A DNA stretch of 64,000 bases from Platycnemis pennipes (taxonomy: Eukaryota; Arthropoda; Insecta; Odonata; Platycnemididae). The DNA lies in assembly GCA_933228895.1 (NCBI GenBank), contig OW121857.1:9734001-9798000 (forward strand), in the 5' to 3' direction. Made by a program: the position numbers and the translations under genes. The first letter of the stretch is position 1; every line of letters begins with the position of its first letter. Below, in pieces: positions 1 to 10,990 of the stretch. The notes under the pieces are model-generated. The model searched no databases. It was given only the letters and a program-made list of their open reading frames with translations, and was not told where the DNA came from.

Positions 1-764
1 AATGACTTCCGCGTCGCTTCCCTCACGGGCGTAATTAGCCGCGAAGCCGCTCCCCAAACGGGACGTGCGGTAATTGATGCCTTTTGGGAACTCCCCAGCC
101 GGATAACGACCGACGAACAACGCTTTTAATGCGAAAATATGGATGGGAGGGTCCCACGTTTTTTGGGCGTGCCCACGGCCGATCATTACAAAAAAATTCC
201 AAAGCCACGCGCGTTAAATACCTTATTTACTTCTTCTGGTCACTGGGGTATACCTCCACGTGATCACGGCAGCGTTACGCCACGACACGGCAAATGAAAA
301 ACAATGCTATATTTCAACTCGGGGCGCGAAGGACATTTTTTTTTATCAACTCCCAAACTTTATCACCGGAGGGGGATTTTTGGTGGAATGCCTAAGTTCT
401 CGGAGGTAAAATCAAGAGAGAGAGGGGGAAATGGAGGCTAGAGAAGAATATAGAATAGACTCTGTGCTCGCCGTAAATCTCCAGGTCGCGCCTTGCCAAA
501 ATGTAAAAGAGGACAGTGGGAGGCTGCAGGGTTGAAGGCCCATGGCCCCATGAATTCTGACGAAGGCGGAGAAGGTGAAAGGAGTGATTCTTTCTCATAT
601 CGAGGGAGGGGGGAGAGAATCCGCGGAAACGTTCTGTTTAACGGAGACTAGCCATTCATCTGGCGAGGAGGAAAGAGGGAAAAAAAATCCCTGCTCTCCA
701 GAAGATGGGAGTCTGGGAGAAAAAAAGAAGACAAAAGGAAGAAGATCGCGGAGGGGAGGTGTTT
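1..764. other. No gene recognised
   Basis: This stretch has fairly balanced base composition with some purine-rich tracts (about 410-440 and 600-760). The short open frames on both strands have low-complexity translations and match no family I recognise. I see no splice-flanked conserved segment. It presumably lies in the HIF-alpha transcription unit, because the gene continues in this direction on the minus strand. Confidence 0.5.
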
Positions 765-842
765 ACATCTACATCTACGCGATTCCCTGCAAGCCTCCGA
801 GAGGGTGTGTGGCAGGGGGTGAAGACACCAAGCATGCACTAC
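765..842 (-). mobile_element. LINE 3' tail (LINE-B family), strongly 5'-truncated
   Basis: On the minus strand this reads as the terminal segment of the LINE family seen at 46024-46765: a GTAGTGCATG motif, a stretch around CTGCCACACACC, GGCTTGCAGGG, then a GTAGAT hexamer tail. The same terminal block occurs at 56868-56922 and 58476-58547. It carries no coding sequence. Confidence 0.6.
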
Positions 843-908
843 TGACATGCAAACAAATTACTATAGGGTCTCATGCAATTAGATTGTTTGTATACACATG
901 CTAATTAA

Positions 909-1557
909 GAAGGTTCCACCGTGACTCCGCGATTCAAACTCCCGTAAAAGAGCCATTTAATTTAATGAATAAAAACCGGCCATAAAAACACCTGTATGGA
1001 AAATCATCTATAGGGTGATAACGCATGCACAATAATTGTATGAATATGCTATTTTATAGCGCTTTTTAGCTGCATTCTATTTTTTATGAAGTACCTTGGT
1101 AAGGTACATTCCTTAATTAGGTTACTAAATAAGCTTGTAAGCACGTTCCGTCAGAAGTACCGTTGCCAATGATAACAACATACTGCAACGCCACTTCCAT
1201 GTAACTAAGGCTTTTCTGATTTTTTTCGAGCAAACATTTATTAATATCAATTAAACAAGTGTGGTAAGACGAGAACGTAATTGCAATGCTAAATTCTACA
1301 TAAAATTGCGAATCTTACATTAGTTTTTTGTCAAAACGATATTTCTCTTTACATTATTAATCTGCAAATTTTACTGCAAGAGCCATGCTCTGTCGTATAG
1401 CCACGTATAAAATATCTGATTTTCAACGTCTTTTTCCTTGAAATATATTATGGAAAGGCCAAATTATTTTATTACCAATCGGTAGAGGGGCTAAAAAATG
1501 ATGTGTCCTGAAATTGTCACAAAAATGACATCTACTTCGTAATTCGGTGGAGCCTCC
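909..1557 (-). mobile_element. TTAA-flanked TIR element, copy A (internally deleted)
   Basis: TTAA tetranucleotides flank the element (905-908 and 1558-1561). The right tip reads GGTGGAGCCTCC and the left tip GAAGGTTCCACC, so they form imperfect terminal inverted repeats. The body matches the copies at 15698-16661, 48902-52922 and 57255-58144, but about 0.3 kb of the middle is missing, leaving 649 bp. No transposase frame is present. The TTAA target fits piggyBac-like transposition, but the superfamily is inferred from that alone. Confidence 0.75.
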
Positions 1558-1561
1558 TTAA

Positions 1562-2105
1562 GGGATTGGTTGTTAATATATGCAAATCATGCACTACAGA
1601 CTACTCTAAAATATTTCACCTACCTATCCCTCTGCTATGCTGCCTATTCTGCTCTCTTATAGTGCGGGGGAAAAATGACATTTTGAATCTATCGGTACGA
1701 CAATCTATCTCCCTAATCTTATTTATCTGGTCGAATCTAGCATAATACACTGATGTTTTTATATATGCCTAACATCTTCCGTAAAGCTGTGCGATTTAAA
1801 TTTATGCAAGAGATTTAATCTGTACTTTAACCTACGCTCTGATAATGATTCCCACCCTAATTCTTGTATTACTTTTGAAACACTACTCAACCTATCGTAA
1901 CACCTTTTAACGAACATAGCTACTATAACTGCATACTGTCTAGTTCTCTGATCAAACCTAATTCATAAGGATCCCATACACTGGCTTTATACTCAAGGTG
2001 GGGACTAACTAGTGAAACGTAACATCGCTCTTTTGTCTTCTCATCACATTTCCCAAGTACTCTTTTTATAAAACCTAGCTTTCTCTTCGCTCGGCCGCTT
2101 ATTTC
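1562..2105 (-). mobile_element. Degenerate LINE-B fragment (end of ORF2 and part of the 3' UTR)
   Basis: Translated on the minus strand with frame changes, this region shows the same order of motifs as the intact C-terminal segment at 46063-46563: KRKLGFIKRVLGKCDE, then SVWDPYELGL, then a WESLSERRLKYRLNLLHKF block, then IREIDCRTDRFKMSFFPRTI. Stops and frameshifts break it, so it is a dead copy. The end at 1562 abuts TIR element A, and the 3' UTR motif TGCATG is visible near 1585. Confidence 0.65.
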
Positions 2106-2832
2106 CTGAGATACATCATCATCAGGTCGATCACCCGATGATGATGTATCACTACGAAACCGGTCGAAGTAAAGATTTCTCTGCGGAAAATTGCCAATCT
2201 TATTTAATTATGTTATTCCACCATATAACGCCTGAAACGACTCTTTTTTTCCCGGATGTATCTTCCCCACGATAAATCTTAAGTGATTGTTACACCTAAA
2301 TATCTTATGGTTTCACTACCACACTACAATACACTACACTACTAAAGCTATCGTCATCGTATTGGAGGGAGGAGAAGGGGGAGGGGGAATGGGGAGGGGG
2401 AAGGGGAAGGAGGGGAGGAAAAGGAGGAGGGGGTGAGGAAAAAAAACAATAGAGGTTGGGCGAGCGAGATAGACGGAGAGGAAACGGAATACGTGTGGGA
2501 GTGGCTCGTCGCCATTCACGACGTGGAGAGGATGGAGGGGCACATTATAAATAGAGGGAGAGGGGAGTATCGGAGAGTGGGACGGGTGATTGCCGGGCGG
2601 TGAGAGGTGCCACGCGGACGCTGGATATGCACCGACTGCCGAGTGGAGAGGGAGGGAGGGTGCTATTAACGGCGGGGGAAATAAGAGGGCTCCGCGAACG
2701 AGAAGAGAGAAAACGCTCCCGAAGGCACGCTTGTGCAAACATTTCACACCTCGGCGAAATACGAGAGGATTGGGGAAAAAAAAACCGGCTTCATTCGAAT
2801 ATATGAATCGATGACTTAATTACTCCTCAAGA
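2106..2832. other. Hairpin plus purine-rich tract, no gene
   Basis: Positions 2110-2150 form a near-perfect hairpin with 14-base outer arms (GATACATCATCATC and its complement) around a short central palindrome. From about 2360 to 2440 the plus strand is a G/A-rich tract of GGGGAGG-type units. The open frames here are products of that composition (proline- and serine-rich or arginine-rich translations) and are not called. Confidence 0.5.
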
Positions 2833-3367
2833 ATGGAGGCGTTCACTCGAAACCGAAATCGCAATTTTGTACACGAAATCATTGGATGAAAACGAAAAAA
2901 GAATCTTAAGGAAAAAATTAATCTTCTTACCACAACCATTCACTCATAAATCGAAAATTGAAATAAGCAAAAGGTGACGCCCACCGAAAAATCTGCTGTG
3001 ATAACACTGACGTAATTTTCCTCCCGTCCTTGACTGCTTTTAGGGGAAGGGAAGGGAGTGGAGGGGGTTTCTCGGAAGATCTGCTCGCACAGATCCTGTC
3101 GAAATCACTCCCATTGGGAGAGCCAGCTGTGTCCACCCCTTTGCGATAAGGCGAAGTAGCTTCAAGGGCTCAGTTGTGATTGGACGAAGTCGATATACGT
3201 CAGAGGTTGCACCACGCCCACTTTTCCGAAAGGGTTAAAAACATCAGTTTTTCTCCGCATATAACTCGAGAAATAATTGATGGATCAAAAACGGAAAAAT
3301 ACGGGTATTTTTATTTTACAAACTCTATCAGATTCGGCAATAAAAGAAATATGGTAAACGACCCCAT
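2833..3367 (-). mobile_element. MITE family 2 (about 535 bp), copy 1
   Basis: The element is bounded by ATGGAGGCGTTCACTCG on the left and GGTAAACGACCCCAT on the right, an imperfect inverted-repeat pair. It aligns along its whole length, reversed, with the copy at 42401-42934, and in the same orientation with 19346-19900. A shared internal block reads AAAGTGGGCGTGG on the plus orientation of the family. There is no coding capacity. The superfamily is unassigned. Confidence 0.75.
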
Positions 3368-3655
3368 TATTAGTTTTTTTCGACCGCAAAGAAGCAAGAC
3401 ATTGATTCTGAAAAGGAAAAATGGTACACTAAATAAACAACGCCTAATATAGCAAACTTTGTTCTAGCTTAGAATCGCCTGTTAGATTCACTCAGATGAA
3501 AAAAGTCAAACGATATTTTTCAGACCAACAATACTGGTACCTATCCAGAATGGCAGGAAACTGTTCGCTACGACAGCAGAGACACACTGAAGCCATGGTT
3601 ACAGTATTTTAAGACAATAAATGGGCTTTTCTGTGACCATTAATTTAAATATAAG

Positions 3656-3874
3656 GATGATTTTTCGGGAGTTTAGGTCCTTTTTTGAAATTGAAAAATA
3701 TTTAACTTTTGGCCGACATTTCGAAAAATGTATTTTTTCCTTTTTCAGAGCTTAAGTTCTATAAAGTGAATTTGTTTAAACATATTAAACTAAAAAAATA
3801 CATTTTACAAAACATTGGCCAAAGGTTAAATATATTTAATTTTCAAAAAGGACCAACACTCCAGAAAAATCATG
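3656..3874. repeat. Foldback element with about 90-bp arms
   Basis: The left arm starts ATGATTTTTCGGGAGT and the right arm ends with the near-complement ACTCCAGAAAAATCAT. Both arms carry matching TAACTTTTGGCC / GGCCAAAGGTTA blocks around a loop of about 30 bp. It is a non-coding foldback or MITE. Confidence 0.7.
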
Positions 3875-3875
3875 C

Positions 3876-5195
3876 ATATATTTAATAAAAAAGAGGTCTG
3901 GAATTCAACTTACCAATTAATTTAAATACACTTCGCTATCGACGCTCGATAACTATTTTCCCTAAAAAAGACCCCTGAAAAACACAAACTTGAAAAGGAA
4001 ATCTTTCACAATGTGTACATTAAAAAAAAGAGTTTGCTAAATAACGCTGAAATTTTGGTATCTGCATTAGACCTGCAATACTAGCGATCTTCATTTATTT
4101 CTATTTTGCCCTCTTGGGTATTGTTATTTATGAACATAGCACGCAGGACTAGGGAATTAAGAAATAATAAGCGGGTAACACTTAATAACTTGCTATCCAT
4201 TTCTAGTCATTGCTATCCATTTCTATTCTTGTGCAATCACTAACAACGGACTGTTTATTTACATTTCCATAGCTACATTACAGGTATTTATCCTGGACAA
4301 AGGAAAGCAAAAGAAGATAAGAAGTGCGCACAGTGCGTTACAAACCAAAACAGTTGAATATTCCTATTAAATATACATGAAGGTAAATATATCCAATAGA
4401 TGAATGAAATATAACCAGCGTTACATTTGATATGAATATTAAACCACCCTAATATGTGGACTCTAATGTGAATTTCTGACCGATCAAATAATTAATCCCA
4501 TTGTTCCCGCGTCACAGCATTCATATCATCCGAGATTTACTAATATTTGATAACAAGCATTTCACGCACCTCACGTATCTGAATCACGCAGAGGAGAATT
4601 TGAGCAGACATTAATGGAGGCTCGTTCATTCTAAAAACGTTCGCGAGGAAATAAATCGTTCTCCTCGAATGGAGTCATCGAAAGAAAAAAGAACGAAGTC
4701 GAAACCACGCCAATTCGACGATAAATTGACAAACGATGCAAGATTATTTATTGACTACCTCTGTTCCACGACCTTACATGCCAATAATTAATAACGCCCA
4801 GGCGAAATGATGAGGAAACGAAGCAGTCCACGACACGCAGTCTTCACCCTCGTTCAACTCCCCTTTGTCCAAAAATACACTATTGACTCCCATAATCCTC
4901 CTTCGACGCAAATTGAACCAAAACCTATCCGTAGCGAATCCATTGTTATTAGCAGCACACTCAATGCAGGCGCCATGACAACCATTCACAAACAACAACA
5001 AAAAAGAGAAAAAAGTCTCGTGGAACAGAATGTTCAGCACGGGATGGGGAACAGAGCTCTCCTTCCTTCCTACATCAACAATGAAGGGCGCACATCACGT
5101 GTGCTACAACTTCACTCTTATACAGCTGTAAATGTTACGCTGCAGCACACGTGTAAAGTCGGCGGTAAAGTAGTAAAGTCGACGAGGTGGGGTCA
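3876..5195. other. No gene recognised
   Basis: This is AT-rich, non-repetitive sequence with no motif or conserved exon that I can support. The overlapping open frames at 4774-5229 on both strands lack any recognisable domain. Confidence 0.5.
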
Positions 5196-7175
5196 CCCTG
5201 TTGGAAATTTCCCTACAAGATTTCCCTAGAACGTAGGGAAAAGCAAGGGAAAAATTAAAATTTCCCCAGGAAAAATGTGTTTTCTAGGGAATTCCCTCAT
5301 AGTCTAGGGAATTTTTTTCCCTGGAACTTTTTTCCTTTAAAAATTTAAGCTTTGGGAAATTATTTCCCTAGGAAAAAACCGCTTCTCAAGGGAATTTTTT
5401 CCCTAGAACTTTTTTCCTTTGAAAATTCAAGCTTTGGGAAATTATTTCCCTAGAAAATACTCTCCACTAGGGAAAATCTTCAGGCTTAGGGAAAACGTTT
5501 TCAAGGAGAAATTTCCCATATTATTTAAATAATTCCCTTCCACATTATCAATTTAGTGATTAAATTTCACCATTTCAAGGTTACTACTATGTTATGTATA
5601 AATTTATCAAAGAGTTAACAGTTACAACTCACATTTAATAACAAACAAATATTATCTAACCCATATTTACATCGTTGCGGCGCTTGAAGCCAAACGAATA
5701 AGCAGCATCAACAGTGATAATTTCGGAAGAACACCTTTTTTTCGAGGTAGGGAACAATTTCGTTATGTTAATGAAGATATTTCTTATAATCATGAGCATT
5801 CCATAATTTTGTGTGAATCACTGAAATTGGCGATTTCGTTCATAAAAACATCTTATCTATGTTTATCACATTGTTGTTAACAGAATTCAAATGGCAACGG
5901 AGACTGTGTTTTCGCGCGCATGGGTTCAGTATTGTGTAATTATGATCATAATTTCTTCAATTTTATAACCATCATCCTCAACCTCCTTTATATTTTCACA
6001 TGCATTCATTAATGAATTAAAGAAGAGACTGCAATCCGAGGATTTCATCCAGCAGGAGGCAAAAAGAATAAACGTGTATGCTAATGAAAAATGTAAACAT
6101 GCTGCTAAAAAAGGAATAAAGGCCGTTGTACACGATACAATTTCTTGTACAAGATCTTGTACCATAAATTGAACGGCGAGATTGGACCAAGATATTGTAC
6201 AAGAAGTTGGTTCACGGTCGTACACGATCAAAGATTTTCATGCAATTTGTGCGCCAATAACATGCGCAGATATCGTTTTCCGTCCAACAGCTGAATCGCG
6301 ATATCCGATGACGATAGTATTTCGAAAATACTGCCATAGTTACAATGATTTGCTACCATTAATCCTAGCATTAATAAAATGAAATTTTACGATTGCTTAC
6401 TTGCACTCTTTCATCAGCTCATGACACCCATCATTTATCGTCCAAACATCATGTTTCGCTTGTTGCATATATTTATTTTTGGTTCAATAACGTCATCTTT
6501 AATTTCATTGAGGTATAATGTTTGCCAGTGTGTCCAACTCATCTTTTGAGAAATAGAACACTTCCGACGCGACAGACGAATATCACAATATGGAAGCAAC
6601 GAAGAATATCATAATATGGAAGCAACAAAGAATATCACGATATGTACAACAAAAATGGAAGTTTTTCCACGTTTACAGGAATAAAAGTGATCGCAAACAG
6701 AACACCAACCTTACGAATACTAAACGAACGCATCACTACCGTCACATGTCATGCGCAGAAGCTACTGAGTGGATCTTGGACGGTTTCATCCAATAATATA
6801 GAGCATGATCTAATTTCTTGTACAAGAAATTGTACGAACCCCTCGTACACGATACAATTTGCGCATTGTACAAGTTCTTGTACAAGAAATTGTACCGTGT
6901 ACGACGGCCTTAAGCATTGGTAAATTTGAGTTATTTTCAATCATTCATTGTGATGCATGCCCTCTATTCTACTGATTTTTATCACGTCTTCCCTATATTT
7001 ATACTTAGGTTTTATGTTTTTTGGACAATCACGTGCACTATTGTTTATTGAGTGGAATATTTACCTAGGGAAAATTTTCCACAGTACCTAATTTTTAGGG
7101 AAAATGGGGGTTCAATTTTCTAGGGAAAACCTTACACTTTTCTAGGGAACATTTGTAGGGAAATTTCCATCAGGG
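5196..7175. mobile_element. TIR DNA element with GGGAAA-type subterminal repeats
   Basis: The left end (CCCTGTTGGAAATTTCCC) and right end (GGGAAATTTCCATCAGGG) are inverted copies. Roughly 300 bp inside the left end and 120 bp inside the right end are packed with variants of AGGGAAA and its complement, including repeated CCCTAG units. The element is about 1.98 kb, including a Harbinger-like MITE inserted at 6120-6910. No transposase frame is seen, so it is non-autonomous. I could not identify a target duplication, and the superfamily is open. Confidence 0.65.
6120..6910. mobile_element. PIF/Harbinger-like MITE, copy 1
   Basis: TAA direct repeats flank the element (6117-6119 and 6911-6913). 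Its terminal inverted repeats begin AGGCCGTTGTACACG and continue with ATACAATTTCTTGTACAAG. Three-base TWA target duplications with GC-rich tips are typical of PIF/Harbinger. A copy 5 bp longer lies at 53860-54655 and a short derivative at 47668-47882. It is nested in the GGGAAA-type element. The open frames inside are not transposase-like. Confidence 0.8.
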
Positions 7176-7773
7176 CAATTACCTACCTACTAGGCTACTA
7201 GGTTTAGGAACGTAATAAGACTTTATAACTACCAATTGTGATATTGACAGAGAACGACGGTTAATACTTTTGCGTGTGATAGTGGTTAAAATAAAAGAAT
7301 TATCTCGCTTTGTCGCCGATCAGTAGTGAGATAGCCTCAAAGTTTCCCGGCCCATGATATGGTCGCTTTTTCATCATCATCAATATTTTACAAGCTCTGA
7401 AGGAATAAGCGATTGCGCAGTTTCCGCAGATTCGTGCAGTCACGTGGGAGTGCCAGCAGAATTACCCTCTGCATGTCAGTGAGCGCCTCTCCCGGCAAAT
7501 CTATCAGAGGATTAGCGAGGAATGTGGCAAGTGCTTTGTCTCTGCAGAGAAGCCACGTTGTGCAACGCTGCTTCCACAGGAATTTGAATCGAAACAAAGC
7601 TTTCGTTGGCTGTACGCATCGGAACGACGAATTCAGCTACTGCAGCGCTTTCTGGAATGGGCAGGGCACTTCATGGAAAGGAGAAATCGGAAGATATAAT
7701 AGATTGGGGCGGGAGAGTGGATTGGAGGAATTTGCCGGCCGCGGTGGTGATTCGGCAACGCGCTGCCCTGGGT

Positions 7774-8387
7774 GTTTGAAACACTCGGGATTATCTCGAA
7801 TAGGTAACCAAGGAGTCACGTGGTATAAACACGAATGGTTTGCAAATTTAGTTTATCTGAATCTCTCGTTACAATGTCACTAATTACTTTCACTCGAGCT
7901 TTTCTCGTCTTTCCTGACTATAGAGCCCCCAGATGAGATAAAACACTTGTGTAAACAATGAATGAAGTTATAATAAGCGATTAGGACATACGACATTTGT
8001 GAACCATTCGTGTTTATACCACGTGACTCCTTGATTACCTATTCGAGATAATCGCGATGGGTTCAAACACAGCCCCCCTAGGAGGCAGAGTTTGAAACCG
8101 TCGTAAATATCTCGAATAGGTAACCAAGGAGCCACGCGGTATACACACGAATGGTTCGCAAATGTCGTGTGTCCTAATCGCTAATTACAGTATCACTAAT
8201 TGTTTTCACTTGCGTTTTTCTCATCTGTCTCGACTACAGAGCCCCCAGACGAGACAAAACGCAAGTGTTAAAATATGAATGAGGTTGTAATCACCAATTT
8301 TAACACACCAAATTTGCTAACCATTCTGTTTATATCACGTGAACCCTAGGTTACCTATTCGAGATAATCCCGACGACGGTTTCAAAC
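7774..8387. repeat. Two tandem foldback units
   Basis: Unit 1 (7774-8068) and unit 2 (8090-8387) each start with GTTTGAAAC and TCGAATAGGTAACCAAGGAG and end with the inverse complement of the same block. The centre holds AGAGCCCCCAGA. Each unit therefore has arms of about 90 bp. A related but damaged pair occurs at 58204-58811. Nothing in them is coding. Confidence 0.75.
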
Positions 8388-8399
8388 GCGGTTCGAAGC

Positions 8400-8775
8400 C
8401 AGCCTTGGCTTGGATCTCTTGTTTGTCTTAGTATTAAGACTTTAGGGGCAAGTTTGAGTATGCGACAAAACCTTCGTCTTTGAAGCACCTAATTCTATCA
8501 CTACTCGAAAAGGGAGCCTGAATATGATATATTACATGAGTGCACATTTGTAATGAACACGACTAATAAGCATCAATACCGAATAACTAAATACCTAATG
8601 GCACGTAGGATGTTTTTTTTTTAATCTATTTATGTTATATTAGTTTAGCTGTGAAAGAATCGGTAACCCCGAAGCAGGAAGCTTTGTTTCCTAAGGGGTA
8701 CCTATATTCCTCAATTAAAAGAGCTACCATTCATGTATTTATTTATATGAGGAATAAATTATTATTATTATTATG
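8400..8775 (+). other. Possible LINE 3' end
   Basis: The segment ends in GAGGAATAAATTATTATTATTATTA-type sequence: a polyadenylation-like AATAAA followed by a TTA microsatellite, which resembles the 3' tails of CR1/Jockey-type LINEs. No coding part is recognisable upstream, so this call rests on the tail alone. Confidence 0.3.
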
Positions 8776-8890
8776 CCAATAGCCATGTCGCACTTTTAAT
8801 AGCGGTATATTAAAATTAAAATATAAATTGTCGTTACCAACAAGAGTATGGAAATTGAAAGGATGGAACCATAAAAGCAGGGGCTATATT

Positions 8891-9345
8891 TAGTGGCGTA
8901 CAGACGGGGGGGATTAAGGTTTAAATCCCCCAAAAACATTGACCAGTTATGTGCATTGTATGCCGATAAAGCCATGAAGACAAAAACATTGAATGACCCT
9001 GCAGTAATAACACTAAGAACATGGAGTGAATATTTTTAAAATTATCATACATCATACTAATCCGTGCTAATAGCATAGGAAGTCACATATGGACGTGCCG
9101 ATACCAATACATCATTTCACTACTAATATTCAGATACTGTTTCCCGTAATTTACTGTAATTTGTATACTTTGCGCTAGCGTTTATAATTTTGCTTATTGG
9201 TCCGAAAAATATAGTTGGATTGCCTTCACGAAAAGATTTAGTTAATTTAGTTATTGTTTTATACCCTAAATATCATTTTATGATGATGCACATAAATATT
9301 AATGAAACCCCCCCCCCCCAGAAGGAAATCCTGCGTGCGCCACTG
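8891..9345. mobile_element. hAT-like MITE (455 bp) with 8-bp target duplication
   Basis: An 8-bp direct repeat, GCTATATT, flanks the element at 8883-8890 and 9346-9353. The tips read TAGTGGCGTAC and GTGCGCCACTG, close to the CAGTGGCG tips common in hAT elements, and 8 bp is the hAT duplication length. The interior is AT-rich, with C/G homopolymer runs near both ends, and lacks transposase. Confidence 0.85.
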
Positions 9346-9744
9346 GCTATATTACGTGATGCCATTTTCACTGTGCACCTCTATATGCATCGTGCTGCGC
9401 GAAGGAAGCCGGCCTTGAGGCCAGATAGTGCAATTCCCAACCGTTTTGGCCTACCGACGCCCATCGCGGGGGCGTTCCTCTGTCATTATACGATTACCTC
9501 GACAAGCCTGCCATCTGTTACGCTCCTTAGAAAGCATTTTTTCGGTTGCCGGCGCAGTTGATTTCATCAGCAAACGATGGAAGTCCATCAGACATTGTAA
9601 AAGTGGGCGTGAGAGATTCAAAGGAGCATTGTGGTGATGCGGTTACGAGACTCGCTGTCAATATTACGGACGAAATGGGAGTTATAACATCACCCCCTCG
9701 TCATGCCTTCGTCATTCACGGAGGTCGTCTCCAAGGTTCCTTAA

Positions 9745-10289
9745 GCTGCGTTTACACGTAGCAGTTGACTACTGCTATGACAGCAGCGAGATGCGCGATA
9801 TATCGCTATCGCTACTGCTATGATGCGTCTGCACCAGCTTCTATGCAGCTTAAAGCCGCTATTTAGGCGTTGTCATAACAAATAAAAAGAGTTTTATTTC
9901 AATAGTGATTGATGCTTAAATTTTCATGAAATACTTCAAGTAATGAATTCCATTGACGATTATCGTTTGTTCCCATTCTTTGAAAAGTAGAATCTTCCCT
10001 CTGGGGAGTGATATCTTTGTTATTATATCCAAATTCCCGGTATCAGTCGTATATTGCTTTCCGTTGGCGATTGTTGCGATTGTGTTGGATACATTTCCGC
10101 TGGAAAGTAGACGGACTTCAACTTTTCTAATAGCTCGAACTGGGATCGATAGTGTTCGACATGTGTCCAGTATCGACCTGGACTCGCATCGCAGTTGCTA
10201 TTTACACATGCGAGTGGAGCTATTTACACACGCGAGTGGAGCGTAGCAGTTGACTGTCATAGTAGTCAACTGCTACGTGTAAACGCACC
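9745..10289. mobile_element. TTAA-flanked MITE with GTTTACACGTAGCAG ends
   Basis: TTAA lies on both sides (9741-9744 and 10290-10293). The tips are inverted: GCTGCGTTTACACGTAGCAG on the left and the complement of GGTGCGTTTACACGTAGCAG on the right. The body carries short repeats of CGACCTGGACTCGCATCG. No transposase is present. The right part is duplicated immediately downstream. Confidence 0.75.
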
Positions 10290-10305
10290 TTAAACGCTGC
10301 ATGAC

Positions 10306-10452
10306 AGCTCGAACTAGGATCGATAGTGTTCGACATTGTGTCCAGTATCGACCTGGACTCGCATCGCAGTTGCTATTTACACATGCGAGTGGGGCTTAAC
10401 AGTTGTTAGCAGTTGACTATCACAGCAGTACACTGCTACGTGTAAACGTACC
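10306..10452. repeat. Partial tandem duplication of the MITE right end
   Basis: This 147-bp segment repeats 10134-10289: the GCTCGAACT start, the ATCGATAGTGTTCGACAT block, CGACCTGGACTCGCATCG, and a second terminal repeat CTACGTGTAAACG. The element therefore ends with two copies of its right terminus. Confidence 0.75.
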
Positions 10453-10455
10453 TTT

Positions 10456-10987
10456 AAAGGTGACTTCATTCATGGATGCCGGGGGAGCGAATCGATCCAT
10501 TGGAGAGGAATCGAATCCCGCGCAATTCCGTGGGCAAACATCGATGGAGGCGAGTGGAGAGAGGGGACATTTGACCCCGCCCATGCTTTGAGGGGAGCGA
10601 ACAAACTCCGCAGGGCAAGGACGGGCGGCTGTGAGAGAGGGTGCTTGGGAATTTCCTTTCGCCCAATATTTTCCCACAAACTTCTCTGCTCTCCGGCCTC
10701 AACGGGAACTATTACAAAACGGCGGCGCTAGAATCTTCCCCCGGCGACAGCCTGCGGGGAAGGGACGGAAGAACAGTGGTTTGCCGCCAAAACAAATTCG
10801 CGCGAAACGCGCACTTCCAGCTCTTGCCCCTCCGAGGAGGGTGGGAGAGGGCTTGGCCACAGACCGGCCGGACTCCTGTTCCACGGAGCATCGCCACTGC
10901 TGTTTGTCTCGGGTAGTCAACAACGCAGCGTGCATTTTCCCCAGATAAAAAAAATAGGGAATCGTCGACCGATGTGCGAACAACTCC
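10456..10987. other. GC-richer stretch, no gene recognised
   Basis: Overlapping open frames occur on both strands with arginine-, proline- and serine-rich translations and no recognisable domain. None has splice-site or homology support. Confidence 0.45.
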
Positions 10988-10990
10988 TAA

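Noticed and set aside
575..904. 109-codon open frame on the plus strand
   Set aside because: Purine-rich composition, ends in repeat-derived sequence (the LINE tail at 765-842), and no recognisable domain.
2334..2747. 137-codon minus-strand frame rich in proline, leucine and serine
   Set aside because: It is the complement of a G/A-rich tract; the translation is low in complexity and overlapping frames look similar.
4807..5229. 140-codon plus-strand frame and its minus-strand partner at 4774-5040
   Set aside because: No domain, no splice context, and the 3' end runs into the GGGAAA-type element.
7413..7883. 156-codon plus-strand frame
   Set aside because: Its last part is foldback sequence (7774 onward) and the rest has no recognisable motif.
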